A DNA stretch of 64,000 bases from Phoenix dactylifera (lineage: Eukaryota > Streptophyta > Magnoliopsida > Arecales > Arecaceae), in NCBI RefSeq assembly GCF_009389715.1, contig NW_024068030.1:220976-284975 (forward strand), given 5' to 3'. The notes under the pieces are model-generated. The model had not been told where the DNA came from. It saw only the letters and a program-made list of their open reading frames with translations, and searched no databases. Below are positions 48,901 through 60,517 of this stretch, in pieces. The first letter of the stretch is position 1; every line of letters begins with the position of its first letter. Both the position numbers and the translations under genes were made by a program.

Positions 48901-51900
48901 TAACCTGTGGGATAGGGAACAGAGACACCAGAGCTGCTAGATCCAAAGAAAGAAGCCAGTGCTGTTTACTGAGGTCCCACTCCTTATCCATGGTCCACAA
49001 GTCACAAGCCCTGAAGTCAGGGTCAAAAGCCTGATCGTGCCAAAAGGATAGAACCAAAGTGGCACTATTGTTAGCCATGCATCATCAAAAATAGAGACAG
49101 TTTGTCCATGTCGCAAAAGCCATCAAAGTTGAGGAAGTGTGAGATCTTGGTCATGAGTAATGGGCTTTCCAAATCCAAGAGTCAACAGTCTCCTTTCCTA
49201 GGGAGACGCAGTGTATTTGGTACACTATAGGAACCAGTTAAGACCATAAGTTCTGAGGGTGCAAGTCAGCCAATTGAGCTAGAGCAGCTTAGCATCTGGC
49301 TGTAATGCTGGTAATCCCAAGCCTGCCTAGTGCCTTGGGGGTGCATACCTGATCCTGAGCCACCAGGTGTAGCTTGCAAGAAGATGGACCACTAGCCCAC
49401 AAGAAGGATCTCTTATCAGCCTCAATGCGATCAAGGAGAGACCCCTGAACCCAAGTATGTGCAAGAAGGTATGTTGGAATGGCATGTGAGCATCAATTGA
49501 ATGAGAGTCACCCTCCCAGCCATTGTCGTAGCCCTCCATGCCCAGCCAAAGTACTTGTTCCTGAGCTTAGTCACTAAAGCATCAGAGTCAGAACTTGCAA
49601 TTTCTTACCAGAGATGGATATCACTAGATATGTCCAAGAGTCCTTGTTAGCTTGAATATCGAGCAATTATTGCATTTGCAGCTGCCATCATGGATGGACA
49701 CATTGGCTGAAACATATCATAGATTTGTTGGTGTTGACATTTTTCCTTGAAGCCATATAATATTGGTGAACCTTTGAATTGCTGGCAATTGGTTGGTTCC
49801 ATACTTCAGAAGGCTTGTTGTATTTCCTTATTAGTACTTGAGTAAAAGGTGGTTGCTAGCCTTGAACATGTGTTGCTTTCTTCTTCTTATAACATAGACT
49901 TCAGTGTAAAGGTCCAGTTGAATCTGATGCACAAGCAAAGTTAATCGAATTAACATACAGAAATATATTGAAAGTTATTCCACTAGAGACTTGGGTAAAG
50001 AAGCAAGGAACACAGTACAGTCAATATTTTCTTTTTCACAGTTTAAATTGGTTAACACTTGTACCCTTCATGTATGGACACCCTAGAGATGCATCTTGTA
50101 TATTGAGTATTTAACTTGTCACCAAGATGATGCATAAAACTAACAAACAAAGATTTTTGGGAGAAGGAAGAACAAGTGAAGCTCACAAAACAAGACATTT
50201 TGCGAAACAAACATCAGAAGTAATGAAGCTTTGGTTAGGAAATGCAGGTGCAGGAGCAGATCCTAGTATGGGTATAGGGAATTGATGTCTTAAAAAATAT
50301 GGATTAAGGAAATAATTAGGAAGCATGTGCATTGAAGAGTTTCTGGAGAGATTCCAATTTGGAAGCAGGTACACTACCTAAATTGAAGTTTCCTGCTACT
50401 TAGTCTGCTTTTGGAAGCGGGATAGAGGGAGTAAAAGATGTTTAACCCAATTATTCCACTCTTTTTCAGCTAAAGGCTTGTTTTGAAACATTTGGGTTAA
50501 ACCACTTTTCCGAAATAACAATCGTTTGCCTTCCAGACCTATTTACTGCAGTTAACCTCAGAATAAATTACTCCATGTAGGATGTAGTAATTTATTCCGG
50601 AGTAAGAGGAGCATGAGTAAGTTAACCCATTTACTCGTTAATTTATTTCGCTTCCAATGCAGCCTTAAGGTTACTTTTGGAAATGGGATAAAAATCAGAA
50701 TAGTTGGGTTAAATGGAATTCGTTGGAGGGGAAAAGGGAGTGTTAAGTCGTTCATCCATTTACTGGAGTAAATTATTCCTTGATTAAGTGGGGTAAATGG
50801 GTTAGAAGGTGAAAAAGTAAAGCATTTATGGTGTACCAATTATTTTTTAGATACCCATTCTGCGCTTCTGAAAAGGTGGTTTATGCCATGTGCTTAAATG
50901 ATCATTTGGCTGCATAGAGATGAAATAAGTGGGTTATGAGGCTTTTATTTGCCGAAATTGCACTTCCGAACACAGCCTAAGGGTTCACTAGACAACATAT
51001 AGTAAGTATTGCAGCAATAGAACTCAGAAGCCAAAACATTTATGTGAAAGTAAGGAGAAAGATAGTAAGCAATGTGGTGATGTTTGTTATTCTCTCCATC
51101 AACACCCCCCCCCCCCCCCCCCCCCAAACACCCACAAAACATTCATTGCCAGTTGTAATGCAGTTTTTTTTCAAATCCTTATATCGCTTTATATGTTGCA
51201 GATTTCTTATTTTAATTTGTTGGCCAGTTTATAGAACTGAAAAGATATTGCATTTTATTGCAGAGACAATTGCAACAAATTGCTCCTCTTTATCAAGTCA
51301 CATTGTTGAACCATTTTATGGCAAATAAATCAATCTTATTTATTGCCAACCCTGAATACTTGTGGCAAAGTTAAATGATTATGATTAAGAATCTGCTTAT
51401 TATTGCACTAGTCATTTTATCTGCTCCTCCAAGTTCCATTTGCTGTTGTCTCTGATTTTGGAAATCTGGTCCATGTGATATAACAAAAAATTGGAATGTA
51501 AAATCCATGCTTCAACCTTCAAATGTTGAAACATTTATCCAAACAGTAAATTAATTAGTAGTACTCAAATAAAACATGAGGTAACCCATGATGTTTTTTT
51601 ATGAATAATAAAAAACTTCAACATTTCTTAAGGTTCTTGCCAGTTCTAATGCAGTTTTCTCATCCTTATATTGCCGCATATATTGTGCATTTCTTATTTA
51701 AATTTGTTGGCCAGTTTACAAAACTGACAAGATCTTTAATTTTATGGAAGAGATAGTTGCAACAAATTGCTCTCTTTATCGAGTTATATTGTTGAACCAT
51801 TTTATGGCAAAATAAATCTCATTTATTGCCACTCCTCATTCTGCTGTTATACAAGCGCCAATAGTAACAGTAGTTCATTTGTTGATGCCTACCTGTTTAG

Positions 51901-52170
51901 GCTGAATCAAGGCATGCTGAGATCTTGGGTCATCTGCTTTATGCTGCAAAAGTAGTGGCCGAGAAGGAAGGCATAGTGGATGGGTTTCGAGTTGTTATCA
52001 ACAATGGTCCTGAAGCATGTAAGTTTATATCCAGTTTTCCTCTATTAATGGCTAATATCTATTATATGTCATGCCATTAGGATCATGTCTTTCTTGTGTC
52101 AGGTCAATCGGTGTACCATCTACATTTACACATACTGGGAGGAAGGCAAATGAAATGGCCTCCTGGTTAA
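42990..52170 (+). CDS. HINT: HINT histidine-triad nucleotide-binding protein, plastid-type, 6 exons, 185 aa
   Basis: HIT-family hydrolase; plant relatives are called 14 kDa zinc-binding protein or adenylylsulfatase HINT and cleave nucleoside phosphoramidates or adenosine 5'-phosphosulfate. Exons: 42990-43027, 43107-43205, 45670-45756, 45896-46043, 51901-52018, 52103-52170. All introns are GT-AG and the total is 558 nt including TAA. Residues 1-75 form a basic, Ser/Ala-rich extension ([16 protein letters not shown]...), probably a chloroplast or mitochondrial transit peptide. The HIT domain starts at [18 protein letters not shown], continues [10 protein letters not shown] and [19 protein letters not shown], with the catalytic triad His at 169, 171 and 173, and ends with the usual MKWPPG. 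The start is chosen because it is the only ATG giving an in-frame splice chain. Intron 4 (46044-51900) is 5.9 kb and full of repeats. The neighbour PGK is convergent. Confidence 0.95.
46395..46610 (-). repeat. Dispersed repeat, inverted copy 1 (HINT intron 4)
   Basis: Its reverse complement (gagcaggtgtaggtgtgggt, then ttaaggaagcagttaggaag and agtttctagagggattc) aligns along its length with 50175-50395 on the + strand at an estimated 70-80% identity. It contains tataccca-type words. It is probably a MITE or another short non-autonomous element. Confidence 0.6.
48000..49620 (-). mobile_element. LINE (non-LTR retrotransposon) 3' fragment, decayed
   Basis: In broken frames on the - strand one can read in order: a reverse-transcriptase C-terminal block ([18 protein letters not shown], then [19 protein letters not shown], near 49440-49300); the region before the zinc-binding domain ([16 protein letters not shown], near 48900); the zf-RVT domain ([18 protein letters not shown], near 48790-48730, in another frame); and a weak RNase H-like block ([15 protein letters not shown], about 48220-48170). 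Stops and frameshifts separate them. The 555-bp ORF at 48524-49078 is part of this relic and not a host gene. No poly-A tail or target duplication was identified. Confidence 0.75.
50175..50395 (+). repeat. Dispersed repeat, inverted copy 2 (HINT intron 4)
   Basis: Aligns with the reverse complement of 46395-46610: gcaggtgcaggagcagatcc, then ttaaggaaataattaggaag, gtgcattgaagagtttctgg and ggaagcaggtacac. Together the two copies can pair across about 3.6 kb of intron. Confidence 0.6.
50399..50667. mobile_element. MITE-like element 1 with imperfect terminal inverted repeats
   Basis: The left end ttagtctgcttttggaagcg and the right end cgcttccaatgcagccttaa (inverse ttaaggctgcattggaagcg) are imperfect inverted repeats of about 20 bp. 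The interior is rich in ttaaccca and ttactc words. Such ends (aggctgcgtttggaag type) are common in short non-autonomous plant DNA transposons. Confidence 0.65.
50668..50982. mobile_element. MITE-like element 2, same family, directly adjacent
   Basis: The left end ggttacttttggaaatggg and the right end cacttccgaacacagcctaa (inverse ttaggctgtgttcggaagtg) match the termini of the preceding element. The interior again has gggttaaatgg / ttaaccca type words. The two elements touch or share a few bases at 50665-50670. Confidence 0.65.
51105..51125. repeat. Poly-C tract (21 C)
   Basis: An uninterrupted run of C in HINT intron 4. Homopolymers of this length are prone to sequencing error. Confidence 0.95.
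51145..51350. repeat. Direct duplication, copy 1 (HINT intron 4)
   Basis: Shares with 51636-51833 the series ttgccagtt.taatgcagtt, aatttgttggccagttta, ttgcaacaaattgctc and ttgttgaaccattttatggc in the same order and spacing. The copies are diverged by substitutions and short indels. Confidence 0.85.
51636..51833. repeat. Direct duplication, copy 2, just upstream of HINT exon 5
   Basis: Second copy of the 0.2-kb segment at 51145-51350, offset about 490 bp. It ends only ~70 bp before the acceptor of exon 5 (51900), so the duplication may have copied intronic sequence close to the branch point. It contains no exon. Confidence 0.85.
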
Positions 52171-53597
52171 ATTGGATGTTTCTTTGTTCTTTTCAAATTT
52201 GTGGAGGGTTCTTCATTTGTTTCTAGTTCCCCTTGTAATTTATGTAATCGCAGTTCATGGAATCGATCAAGATACTCATAGATAAGCTGTTGTTGGAACC
52301 TTTCAGATTCTTTTCCAATTGTTTGCCAACCTAGAATCAACCTTTCATCTTTCTCATTTGGGCCTGAGATTGGCATTCAAGAATGAAGTGATTGGTGGAC
52401 AAAATTGAAGGTAGCTCTTAACAGAGATTATTAACAAACAAGGATTTATAACATTGACCTAAGGTTCGACAATTACAGGTATCGATGCGGCTACCAACAT
52501 GACCAACCTTGGCATCTGTTTTTGATCCAAAAGCGTTCATGTTGGGTCATGGATATGGAAAAATATTGTCTTAGTAAACCTACTTTCGCTTTGCAAATGA
52601 ACCATGATGACAGGGTTTTCAAAGGTTGGTAGCTCCATCTCTAACTAGAGCCAGTAACCCTGGGATGCAACTTATGTGTGATAGTCATAGTATGCTTATG
52701 AAATAGCATTGTTGAAGTGAATGAGACTCAGTTGGTAGAGGAATATTTTGTTTCTCAAAAAGGTTTCATTGCCCAATTAAAATTAGGGAGTAGGCTACCA
52801 CTAAATGAGTCCATTTGGCTCTGGTTGGTTACCGAGAAAGTTTTTTAAAAAATATATAGTGAAAAAGAAAAGAATATTAAGAATTTTCTATCATTTGATT
52901 ATATTACAAAAAATAAATAGAAATTGTTGTATAAAAATAGATTTTTGTTGTTTGGTGGGATACCTCATAACTAAATTGCTATAAGAGGATTCTCTAGATT
53001 TTCTTTCTTAAGATTAGGGTTGACCATGGGTTTGTTTCAGATCAGGTCAAAGTTTGATAACAATATACTAAATCTTGACATCCACTTGACTTGGCATTTG
53101 GTCAAGATCGTTTGACCCATGCCGACCAATGAGTCAGCTCCCAAGACCCAACTTGACTCATTTGACTCAAACTAATTTAATTTGTAAGGCTTAATTGCTG
53201 ACCGACCCAATATAATTATCTAAATCAATTTTTTTAATACTTTTAATGAATCAGTTTCAAGTTGAATTATACTGTTAGTATTAAAAATGGCCAATCATTC
53301 ATAAGATTTTTATTCAAAGTCACGGTTCAACTGGATTTATGCTATCCTAACGCAAATGGAACTCTACCCTCATGACTTGAGTACACCAATACAATGGCCT
53401 GGAAAAAAAAAGGAAAACCCTGATTTACCAGCTCCATGGATTCTCAAGTCAAAGTCAATTTTTGCCACCTTTGCTTAAAATTGTTCTCTCTTGAGAAGGA
53501 ATTTTTTTAAGATCATTAGCAACCTTTTTTTAAAAATTTTGGACACCAAACAAACTCTTAATGAAACACACTCATGTAGCTGGGAAGCTCAAATTGA

Positions 53598-53670
53598 ATC
53601 AACTAATAAGAATCTAGCCCACGACAACATGGTTAAAAGCCATACTCTTTACCAGCTGAGCTAAGATGGC
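53598..53670 (-). pseudogene. tRNA-Lys(UUU)-like relic or tRNA-derived SINE head
   Basis: The - strand reads GCCATCTTAGCTCAGCTGG (perfect A-box), then an anticodon arm TATGG-CTTTTAA-CCATG with anticodon UUU. The T-arm is degraded (GTGGGCTAGATTCTTAT, B-box with about three mismatches) and the 3' acceptor strand does not pair with GCCATCT. It is therefore not a functional tRNA. Origin from a nuclear tRNA-Lys or from a SINE cannot be separated here. Confidence 0.65.
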
Positions 53671-55749
53671 AATACAATCTTATTCTGTATTTTATTAAAT
53701 CCAATAGTCCAAGTCATGCATTTGGATTAACCACTAACCCAGCTGAGAACATATGCTCGCCACCTTTCCTCTTATTTTTAACTTCCATTTCTCCATTTCT
53801 TATTTTTTTTCTTCCTTTAGATGTTCCTAAACTCAAAAGAGTATCCATTGCCGAGAAGGCATTCTCTGCTGCTAGAGTTCCTTGTTATTACAGCTTCTCT
53901 ATTCCTTTTTTTTCTCTATAAAGTTGCTTCCTTTGGATTTCCAGTGATTGAGCTTTAGAGATGGCGAAAATAGTTTCTTGTTCTTTTGGTTTCAATTTAT
54001 GCAAAATCTTTGAGTTTCTCTAATTCAGCTAGGAATGTGATATTCTTAAATGACGTGTCAACTTCAGACTTATCAACCTACGTTTGCTAAAGACAGTCTT
54101 CAACATAAATTACTCTTAGTTTTTTTTCCCCCTCAATACTAACAACTCCATATCTTACTTTTATTCTCAATATTAACAACTTCCAACCTACCACTTATAT
54201 TTTGATTGAAATAAATATTAAGCACTCCTAAAGACTGAAAAGAAAATGATTGTGATATACCCATCAGTTAGGGGTCGGCACGGAGAAATTTTAGAAAATT
54301 TTGACAAACAAAATAGTATATTTAACTGAAATTAATTAACAAAAAAAACAAATGTCATGCATTACAGTAACCCTATATAAAAGTCTCGATATATCTTAAC
54401 TATTCAATTCTCGCTAACTAGATTTCTGCCTAAGAGATTTTTTTAAAAAAATGCATTTGTCTAAGCAATTATGCCCACAAATTATTACTGTATCGGAACT
54501 CCTTGAACATTTTGGATCTGTCCCAAAAAAATAAAAACTTTGTTCCACAATATCTTGAAATCTTATGGTAATCCTTTAAAACATTATTTGAATTCTTTAA
54601 TTCTATATAAGAACCAAAACCTCTCACTTCAAATCTTTCTTCCAACCTTAGTAGATTACTCCAAAGATCCGAACGATGTACTCAAAAGAACTGCTCAGAT
54701 TTTTTTTTTTCTCCACATATTGGCTGAGTGGTTGTTCTAGTTACTGCCTGGGGCATAAATAGGTTTTGAAGAGTGAATGGTCCCATTTTACTTGTGTCTA
54801 TATAAAGTTCGACCTACATCTGGCCAACATTTAAATAAATAAATAAATGAAAAATTCAGGGACTACCCATTAATCTAGTGTCGCATGTGAGGATGCAATG
54901 AAACCTTAGTAGTTCTTGAAATTTCAACAGGCTAGCCCATAAGGATATCAGGAAACCAAGCACATAAATATATCTTAGTACATCATTTGCTAAGCAATTT
55001 GCCCCTTGGCAGTCTTACATGATCATAACTTAGGATAATATCTATTTGCTGGATTAACTCGAAACAAACCCACCCAACTGAAAATGTATTAGATAAACCT
55101 AGCATCCAACCTAGCCCTGACCCAAGTCACCAACCAGATTAATTAATTAGCTTGGATTAGACTCCTTTAGAAGTTCCATCCCAACTTAACCTAAACCCGC
55201 CCAATTATGGTCAGATCTGATATCCCTTGGAACGGACTAAATTGCCACCCCTATATTCCAAGCCAGTCACATGAACTGCTATCATCATATCCCCATTATA
55301 ATAGATAATTTCCAAAAAATAAAAAATAAATAAATAAGTAGAACCTCATGAACCGTAACCACAGAATTAATCCTAACTAAATCCTTAGTTATGTTATCTC
55401 AATCATTTCCTCTAATTGCACTTTACTGTTCAAATAATCACACTGATGCTCTTCATTTCTTCAAGCAATAATTTTGAAAAATTACAAGGCCATCATCATT
55501 TCATGGCATCCAAAGTGAATTAATCAGAAATTCATAATTTTTAGTGTTCTTTTTATTAACATTTTTTCATTATCTTATCAGGGCAGGACACCAAGCCGGG
55601 ACGCTAACCCACTAGTACCCAATATTCATGATTCCAGCCAAAGGGTATGCTACAAAATATTATTCAAAACCAAAATTATGGTGTAATGTGCCATAACGAA
55701 GTCTCTTGAAAGCTGGAGTCTTTGGTCACAAGCACTTCATGAAAGGATA

Positions 55750-55755
55750 TTTATT
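55750..55755 (-). promoter_or_regulatory. Putative PGK poly(A) signal (AATAAA on the - strand)
   Basis: An AATAAA lies about 110 nt downstream of the PGK stop codon on the coding strand. Position is plausible, use unproven. Confidence 0.35.
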
Positions 55756-55865
55756 AAATCATCAGCAGAACTTTTAATGTAGCCTCAAGAACAAGCAATA
55801 CCACCTCTCTCTAACAAAACCTGGGCCAAGAAGCGATCGGCGGCGAGACAAAAATAGTCCAAGGC

Positions 55866-58800
55866 TCAGGCATCATCAAGAGCAAGAACGCCTGGAAGAG
55901 ACTTGCCTTCCAACAGCTCCAAGCTTGCACCACCGCCGGTTGAAATGTGGCTCATCTTGTCAGCGAGCCCGACTTTCTCCACGGCTGCAACAGAGTCACC
56001 ACCTCCGATGATTGTTGTGGCCCCTTTCCCACTCAGATCAGCCAACTTCTTTGCAATTGCCTATCCAATCAAAGAGTGTTAATGTATGTGTTATACTATT
56101 ATCTCACAATAAGATGAAGCTTGAGATGTTCTTTATCATTTACCTCGGTTCCCACTGCAACTTGTCAAACTCGAACACTCCCATTGGTCCATTCCAAATG
56201 ATTGTCTTGGTGCTATCTAGAGTTTCACTGAAAATCTTGATGGAGTCAGGTCCAATGTCAAGACCCATCCAACCATCTGGGATACCAGATGCAGGTACAA
56301 CCTACAGAACAAAGAAAATGAGTATCGTTAGCATCAAATTTATAACCTCCGACGATGCAGGCTGTCGAATTGCCAAATCAGAACTTCCACTAGCAAACTT
56401 AGTTCATCTCTGGGATTCCAACTGTTCCTTCAATGAAGACACATCATGTACGAGCACGCTTGGATGGAGGGCAAAAAAACAAACCCCACCTACCAGCCAA
56501 ACAATACTTCAATTCTATCACCATTTCAACTCATGCACAGCTTATGCCCCTCCTTTTATTGTTCTCTTCGACAGGTTCAGTACCTACTTACATGTATATG
56601 AAAGAAAGAATGTGCATAGCAAATCAATGACAACTAAATCAAACTTCATGTTCACAAATTCTTACAGAAGTTGCAACAAAAAAAGCTTAGAGAGGCCTTC
56701 GGGATTTTGAATTGTTTAAAGTTTTTTATATATCTCTCTCTCTTGAATAAGTTAATATCCGTAGGGGATAAGCAAGAGGACAACCTTGGTGTCTGCATCT
56801 GCAGCAAACTTGTTAGCTACAACAAACATCAGTCGGCAACAAGAGAGACACGCCTTTAGACTTTGCCTTCTCAATAAGTGCTGTAGCAAGATCAAGCTTG
56901 TCTTCCTCCACAAGTGAAGACCCAAACAGAGAGCCCTTGCGCCTTGTAGAAGGTAAACATCATTCCTCCACCAAGGAGAAGGATATCGACGTTCTCAAAA
57001 AGTGACTCAATCACACCAATCTTGGATGACACCTTTGAGCCACCAACAATGGCAGCAAATGGCCTTTTGGGCTTTGCTTACTTGCTCCAACAAGATAATC
57101 AAGTTCCTAGGGAAACAGTGAAAGCTTTCGTGAGAATGCAAATTGCAGGATTCTACCAACATAATTGAAGTAGTAACATCTAATGTAGTTTTTTAACAAT
57201 ACCAAAACTTGGATTGGAATATATTTGCATACCCGTCGGACAAAAATGTATGGCCATTGTCAAAGATAGGGCCAGTATAAGATATTTGACACATATTAGA
57301 TACCATACGAACAAGCAGGATAAATGAATTCCAACAGTATAATTTTTAAATGGGGCAAGCTATGATTGATTCTCTTCTTTGATGATTTATTAAAAAAATG
57401 ATGAGAACTCTATCATACCTTCTGCATAAGGAAGCCTGCAACAGATGGCTTCAAAGAATTTGGCAACTCCCTCTGTTGAAGCATGTGCCCTATGAGCAGT
57501 GCCGAAGGCATCATTTACATAGAGATCAGCAAGGGATGCTAGCTTCTTTGCAAACTCTGGATCATTTTTCTCTTCTTCCTTATAGAATCTCACGTTTTCA
57601 AGAAGCAGGACGCCACCATCTGGTAATGCAGCCACCATCTTTTGAACTCCCTCACCAATACAGTCATCAGCCATCTCAACCTATTTGAATGAACTAAGGA
57701 ATCAGAAATGAAAAAAAGAATCAGCTTTAATGTTTGACAACGCAAAAGAGGCATCAGTTACAGGGGCAATTTTTCACACACATTAAACTCCAAGAAGTTC
57801 AGATAGCCTAGGCACAAGTGGCTTCAAGCTGTACTTTGGAGTGACACCTTTTGGACGTCCCTGAAAATTCAAAACCAATCCACAAGTTCCATATATCAAT
57901 AGCCAGGAAATGAAAAGGAGGTAGCAAGTTCAGATGATGAATAAGCATTGATAAAAACTAAGAACGAAGATCCCCTATCAAGAAATATATTACAGTTGAA
58001 ATATGAGAAACACTGCATCTATAAAACACAAGTGTGAATGTAATGAACTGCTGAGCATAGGTTATATAACATGCATATCATCTAAGGCAAAAAAAAGGAG
58101 GAGGGGAGGGGGGTGTGGGTGGGAGGGATGCATAAAAAAACTGCAAGGAACAAAAAATGTAGTAATAGAGTTTTATAAAACAGAAAGAAACAGATATGAC
58201 TCTTGAATAACATCTGGCTCCAGGTAACAAAGGCTAAAGTTATTAGTACAAACTCAAATTATGGGAAAAAGATAAACCATGCCACAAAAGGCTATAGATT
58301 GTGAAAATAAAATATAATATCAAAAGGGTACTACCCTGGCCCTGCATCATGACCTCCCTCATTCCTCCTAGCCTGTCCTTCCTCCATATTTCACCTAAGA
58401 CAATTTTAAAGGTTTCATATTTTTATCAAATGGGGACTGGGTTGTATCTTTCAGGCAAAAGAATGATTAACTTTCCGTCGCACAAAATCACCACTGGATC
58501 ACCCACCACAAAAGTACTCAAAAGTCCGTCATTCATCCATTCGTACAAATTCTCAAAGCAGTCGGCTGATGATCCAACAGTCACCTCATGCGACAAGAAG
58601 GTTCATCATTCTTTAGCACAAAAGATACACCGCTGTCCCTTATCAAATATGCAGATATAAAATTATCACGTACATATGGTAGCCAGGCAGCCTATTACAT
58701 GATAATCACAAAATTGCAATGTAATGGATGATTTTCATTTAGATTTACCAATACCAATATCAATAATAACGATAACAATAACAATAATAATAGTAGTAGT

Positions 58801-60328
58801 AGTAGTAATGGTGGTGGTGAAAGCCGAGAAAAAGTTTAAATGGAATTATACAGAGTAGCCAAACATCCATGCAGCCTTTTACATGTTAACCTTCGAATTA
58901 CAAAGCAATGGATGGTGGTCATTTATATCAACCAAAAGAAAAATGGAATTAAAGCAAGTGGGCAATATACTAAGCAATATAACACAGGATGTAAATATCA
59001 GGTCAAATAAATGTCGTATAATTGTAATATGCCTAACCTAAAGTTAACCTCAATTTCTTTTATTACTCATGCAAAGTCGCGATATCTTATTCTATTTCAG
59101 TCTTCCAATTGCATTGTCTACAAACATGGACTTTTTCAAAAAAGTTAAAAAAAACATTATGAAATAAGGTCTCCTACATAGGATCCACCACATGCAAAGA
59201 TATGTTTTCCACGGTCAGTCCATCTCCATTTCCAAACTCATAAAAGCTAGAGCTACCATGTGCGCATTTATAAATCGCACCATCACTGAAGAGATATATC
59301 AGATATTAAATAGAAAGTTGAACTTTAAACCATTTTTTTATGCGGACAGGTCCGAGGCCTTTTTTAATAAAAAGGTCTGGCAGAACGAACCAGAAACAGC
59401 AAATTTGAGGAGTTGCCTAGATAGATCGAACCACCAAGCTGAAGGCTTTTATAAACTAATTGCATAAAACGAAAACTTTATAAACTAACAATAATATACC
59501 TCGCTCTTCTCAGCAAAAGTTCCACATTTCAAAAACCTAAAAGAAACTATATGCGTGGACGTTCAGGTATCACATTGTTACCATATCACATTGTTACCCA
59601 GCTAGAAATCACCAACAAAATGGGAACAAGATAGGAGATTTAAAATGTGTGGATCATACTATGAAACAAACAGATCTGTGACCTAAAAAAGCAAAACGAA
59701 AGGACCACATGGAGAAACAAAACGAAGGCGAAATTTTTTTTAAAAAAACCCAAGATTGTTAGTTGATAGATAAATTAAAACCTCCAAGCTGACACTTCAT
59801 AAACTAATAACAAATTACCTCCCTCGTCTCGTCACCCAAAAAAAAATGTTGTCCATAAAACCAGACGAAAATCCAACAAAATGGGCAAAAGGTGAGACCT
59901 TTTAAAACCTTGATTGTACTAATATGAAAGGAATGCTCTAAATCCCTACAGAAATAAGAATCTCTACAAAACAATAAATAACAAATTACCTGCTTAATAA
60001 AATTTAAAAAAATACGAACAAAATAACAAAAAATAGAAGATATCAAAAGAAGCTACTTTGATTAAAACTAGAAACAATCTAGGAGAAACAAACGAGGAGG
60101 AGATGGATTGCAGAGATAGAGCGAGAGGCTCACCAAATGGCTGGAGAGGATGACCTTGGCGCCGTGCTGCATCAAGTACTTGATGGTGGGGACGGCGGCC
60201 CTCACTCGGGTGTCGTCCGTGATCTTGAGGTTGTCATCCAACGGCACGTTCAGATCCACCCTCACGAACACCTTCTTCCCCTTGAGATCGGCTCCAGTGA
60301 GAGTACTCACGCTCCTCTTCGTCGCCAT
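55866..60328 (-). CDS. PGK: Phosphoglycerate kinase, cytosolic type, 6 exons, with six frameshifts
   Basis: Glycolytic enzyme that transfers phosphate between 1,3-bisphosphoglycerate and ADP. Exons on the - strand, in order: 60134-60328, 57789-57860, 57419-57680, 56785-57106, 56144-56301, 55866-56060 (TGA). All splice borders are GT-AG. The start ATG at 60326-60328 gives [19 protein letters not shown] with no transit peptide, hence cytosolic. Motifs are [53 protein letters not shown] (N-domain), [22 protein letters not shown] and [14 protein letters not shown] (C-domain nucleotide site). Counting codons across the breaks, the product is about 399 aa, the normal size. However, exon 3 has one extra base (about 57453), exon 4 four extra (about 57082, 57071, 56925, 56825) and exon 5 one missing (about 56159). 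No other stop or loss of a conserved residue is visible. It is either a young pseudogene or a sequence with indel errors. Confidence 0.9.
58757..58820. repeat. Trinucleotide microsatellite (AAT/ACA then GTA then GGT)
   Basis: A compound run of aataac, aataat, agt and ggt triplets in PGK intron 1. It has no coding meaning. Confidence 0.85.
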
Positions 60329-60507
60329 TACCACACCAAATCAATCACCGGAACAGACCCACAGACACCACACGACGAGAAGAAACTCGATCGCGATCCA
60401 ATCCAATCGCAAACAGAGGAAAATCTATAAAATCGACCGGAGAAAGAGAAGCGGAGGAGGTAGAAAGGAAGCGATCAAGCGAGAGAGAGAGGATGAGAGG
60501 GGACTTT

Positions 60508-60517
60508 CTTATATAGG
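60508..60517 (-). promoter_or_regulatory. TATA box of the PGK gene
   Basis: On the - strand CCTATATAAG, a near-perfect plant TATA box, lies about 180 bp upstream of the PGK start codon. The intervening GA/CT-rich leader (60330-60480) fits a 5' UTR of roughly 150 nt. Its presence shows that the promoter region of this PGK copy is intact. Confidence 0.75.

Larger units (their letters stand above)
52171..55865. other. Region between convergent HINT and PGK; no gene seen
   Basis: Holds the 3' UTRs of both genes and about 3 kb of AT-rich sequence. It includes a tRNA-Lys-like relic (53598-53670), a stretch of gacttgactc/gacccaa words near 53030-53170 and acccgacc/ccaacctagccc words near 55060-55200, typical of decayed repeats. 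No coding evidence was found. Confidence 0.55.

Noticed and set aside
48524..49078. 184-codon open frame on the - strand as a host gene
   Set aside because: Its sequence matches the region before the zf-RVT domain of LINEs, and flanking frames continue the LINE in other phases.
54269..55253. Possible hAT element bounded by taggggtcggca and ttgccacccc ta
   Set aside because: The ends match only in the first seven bases and no 8-bp target duplication flanks them.
56012..56710. 232-codon open frame on the + strand
   Set aside because: It is antisense to PGK exons 5 and 6 and the intron between them and shows no domain.
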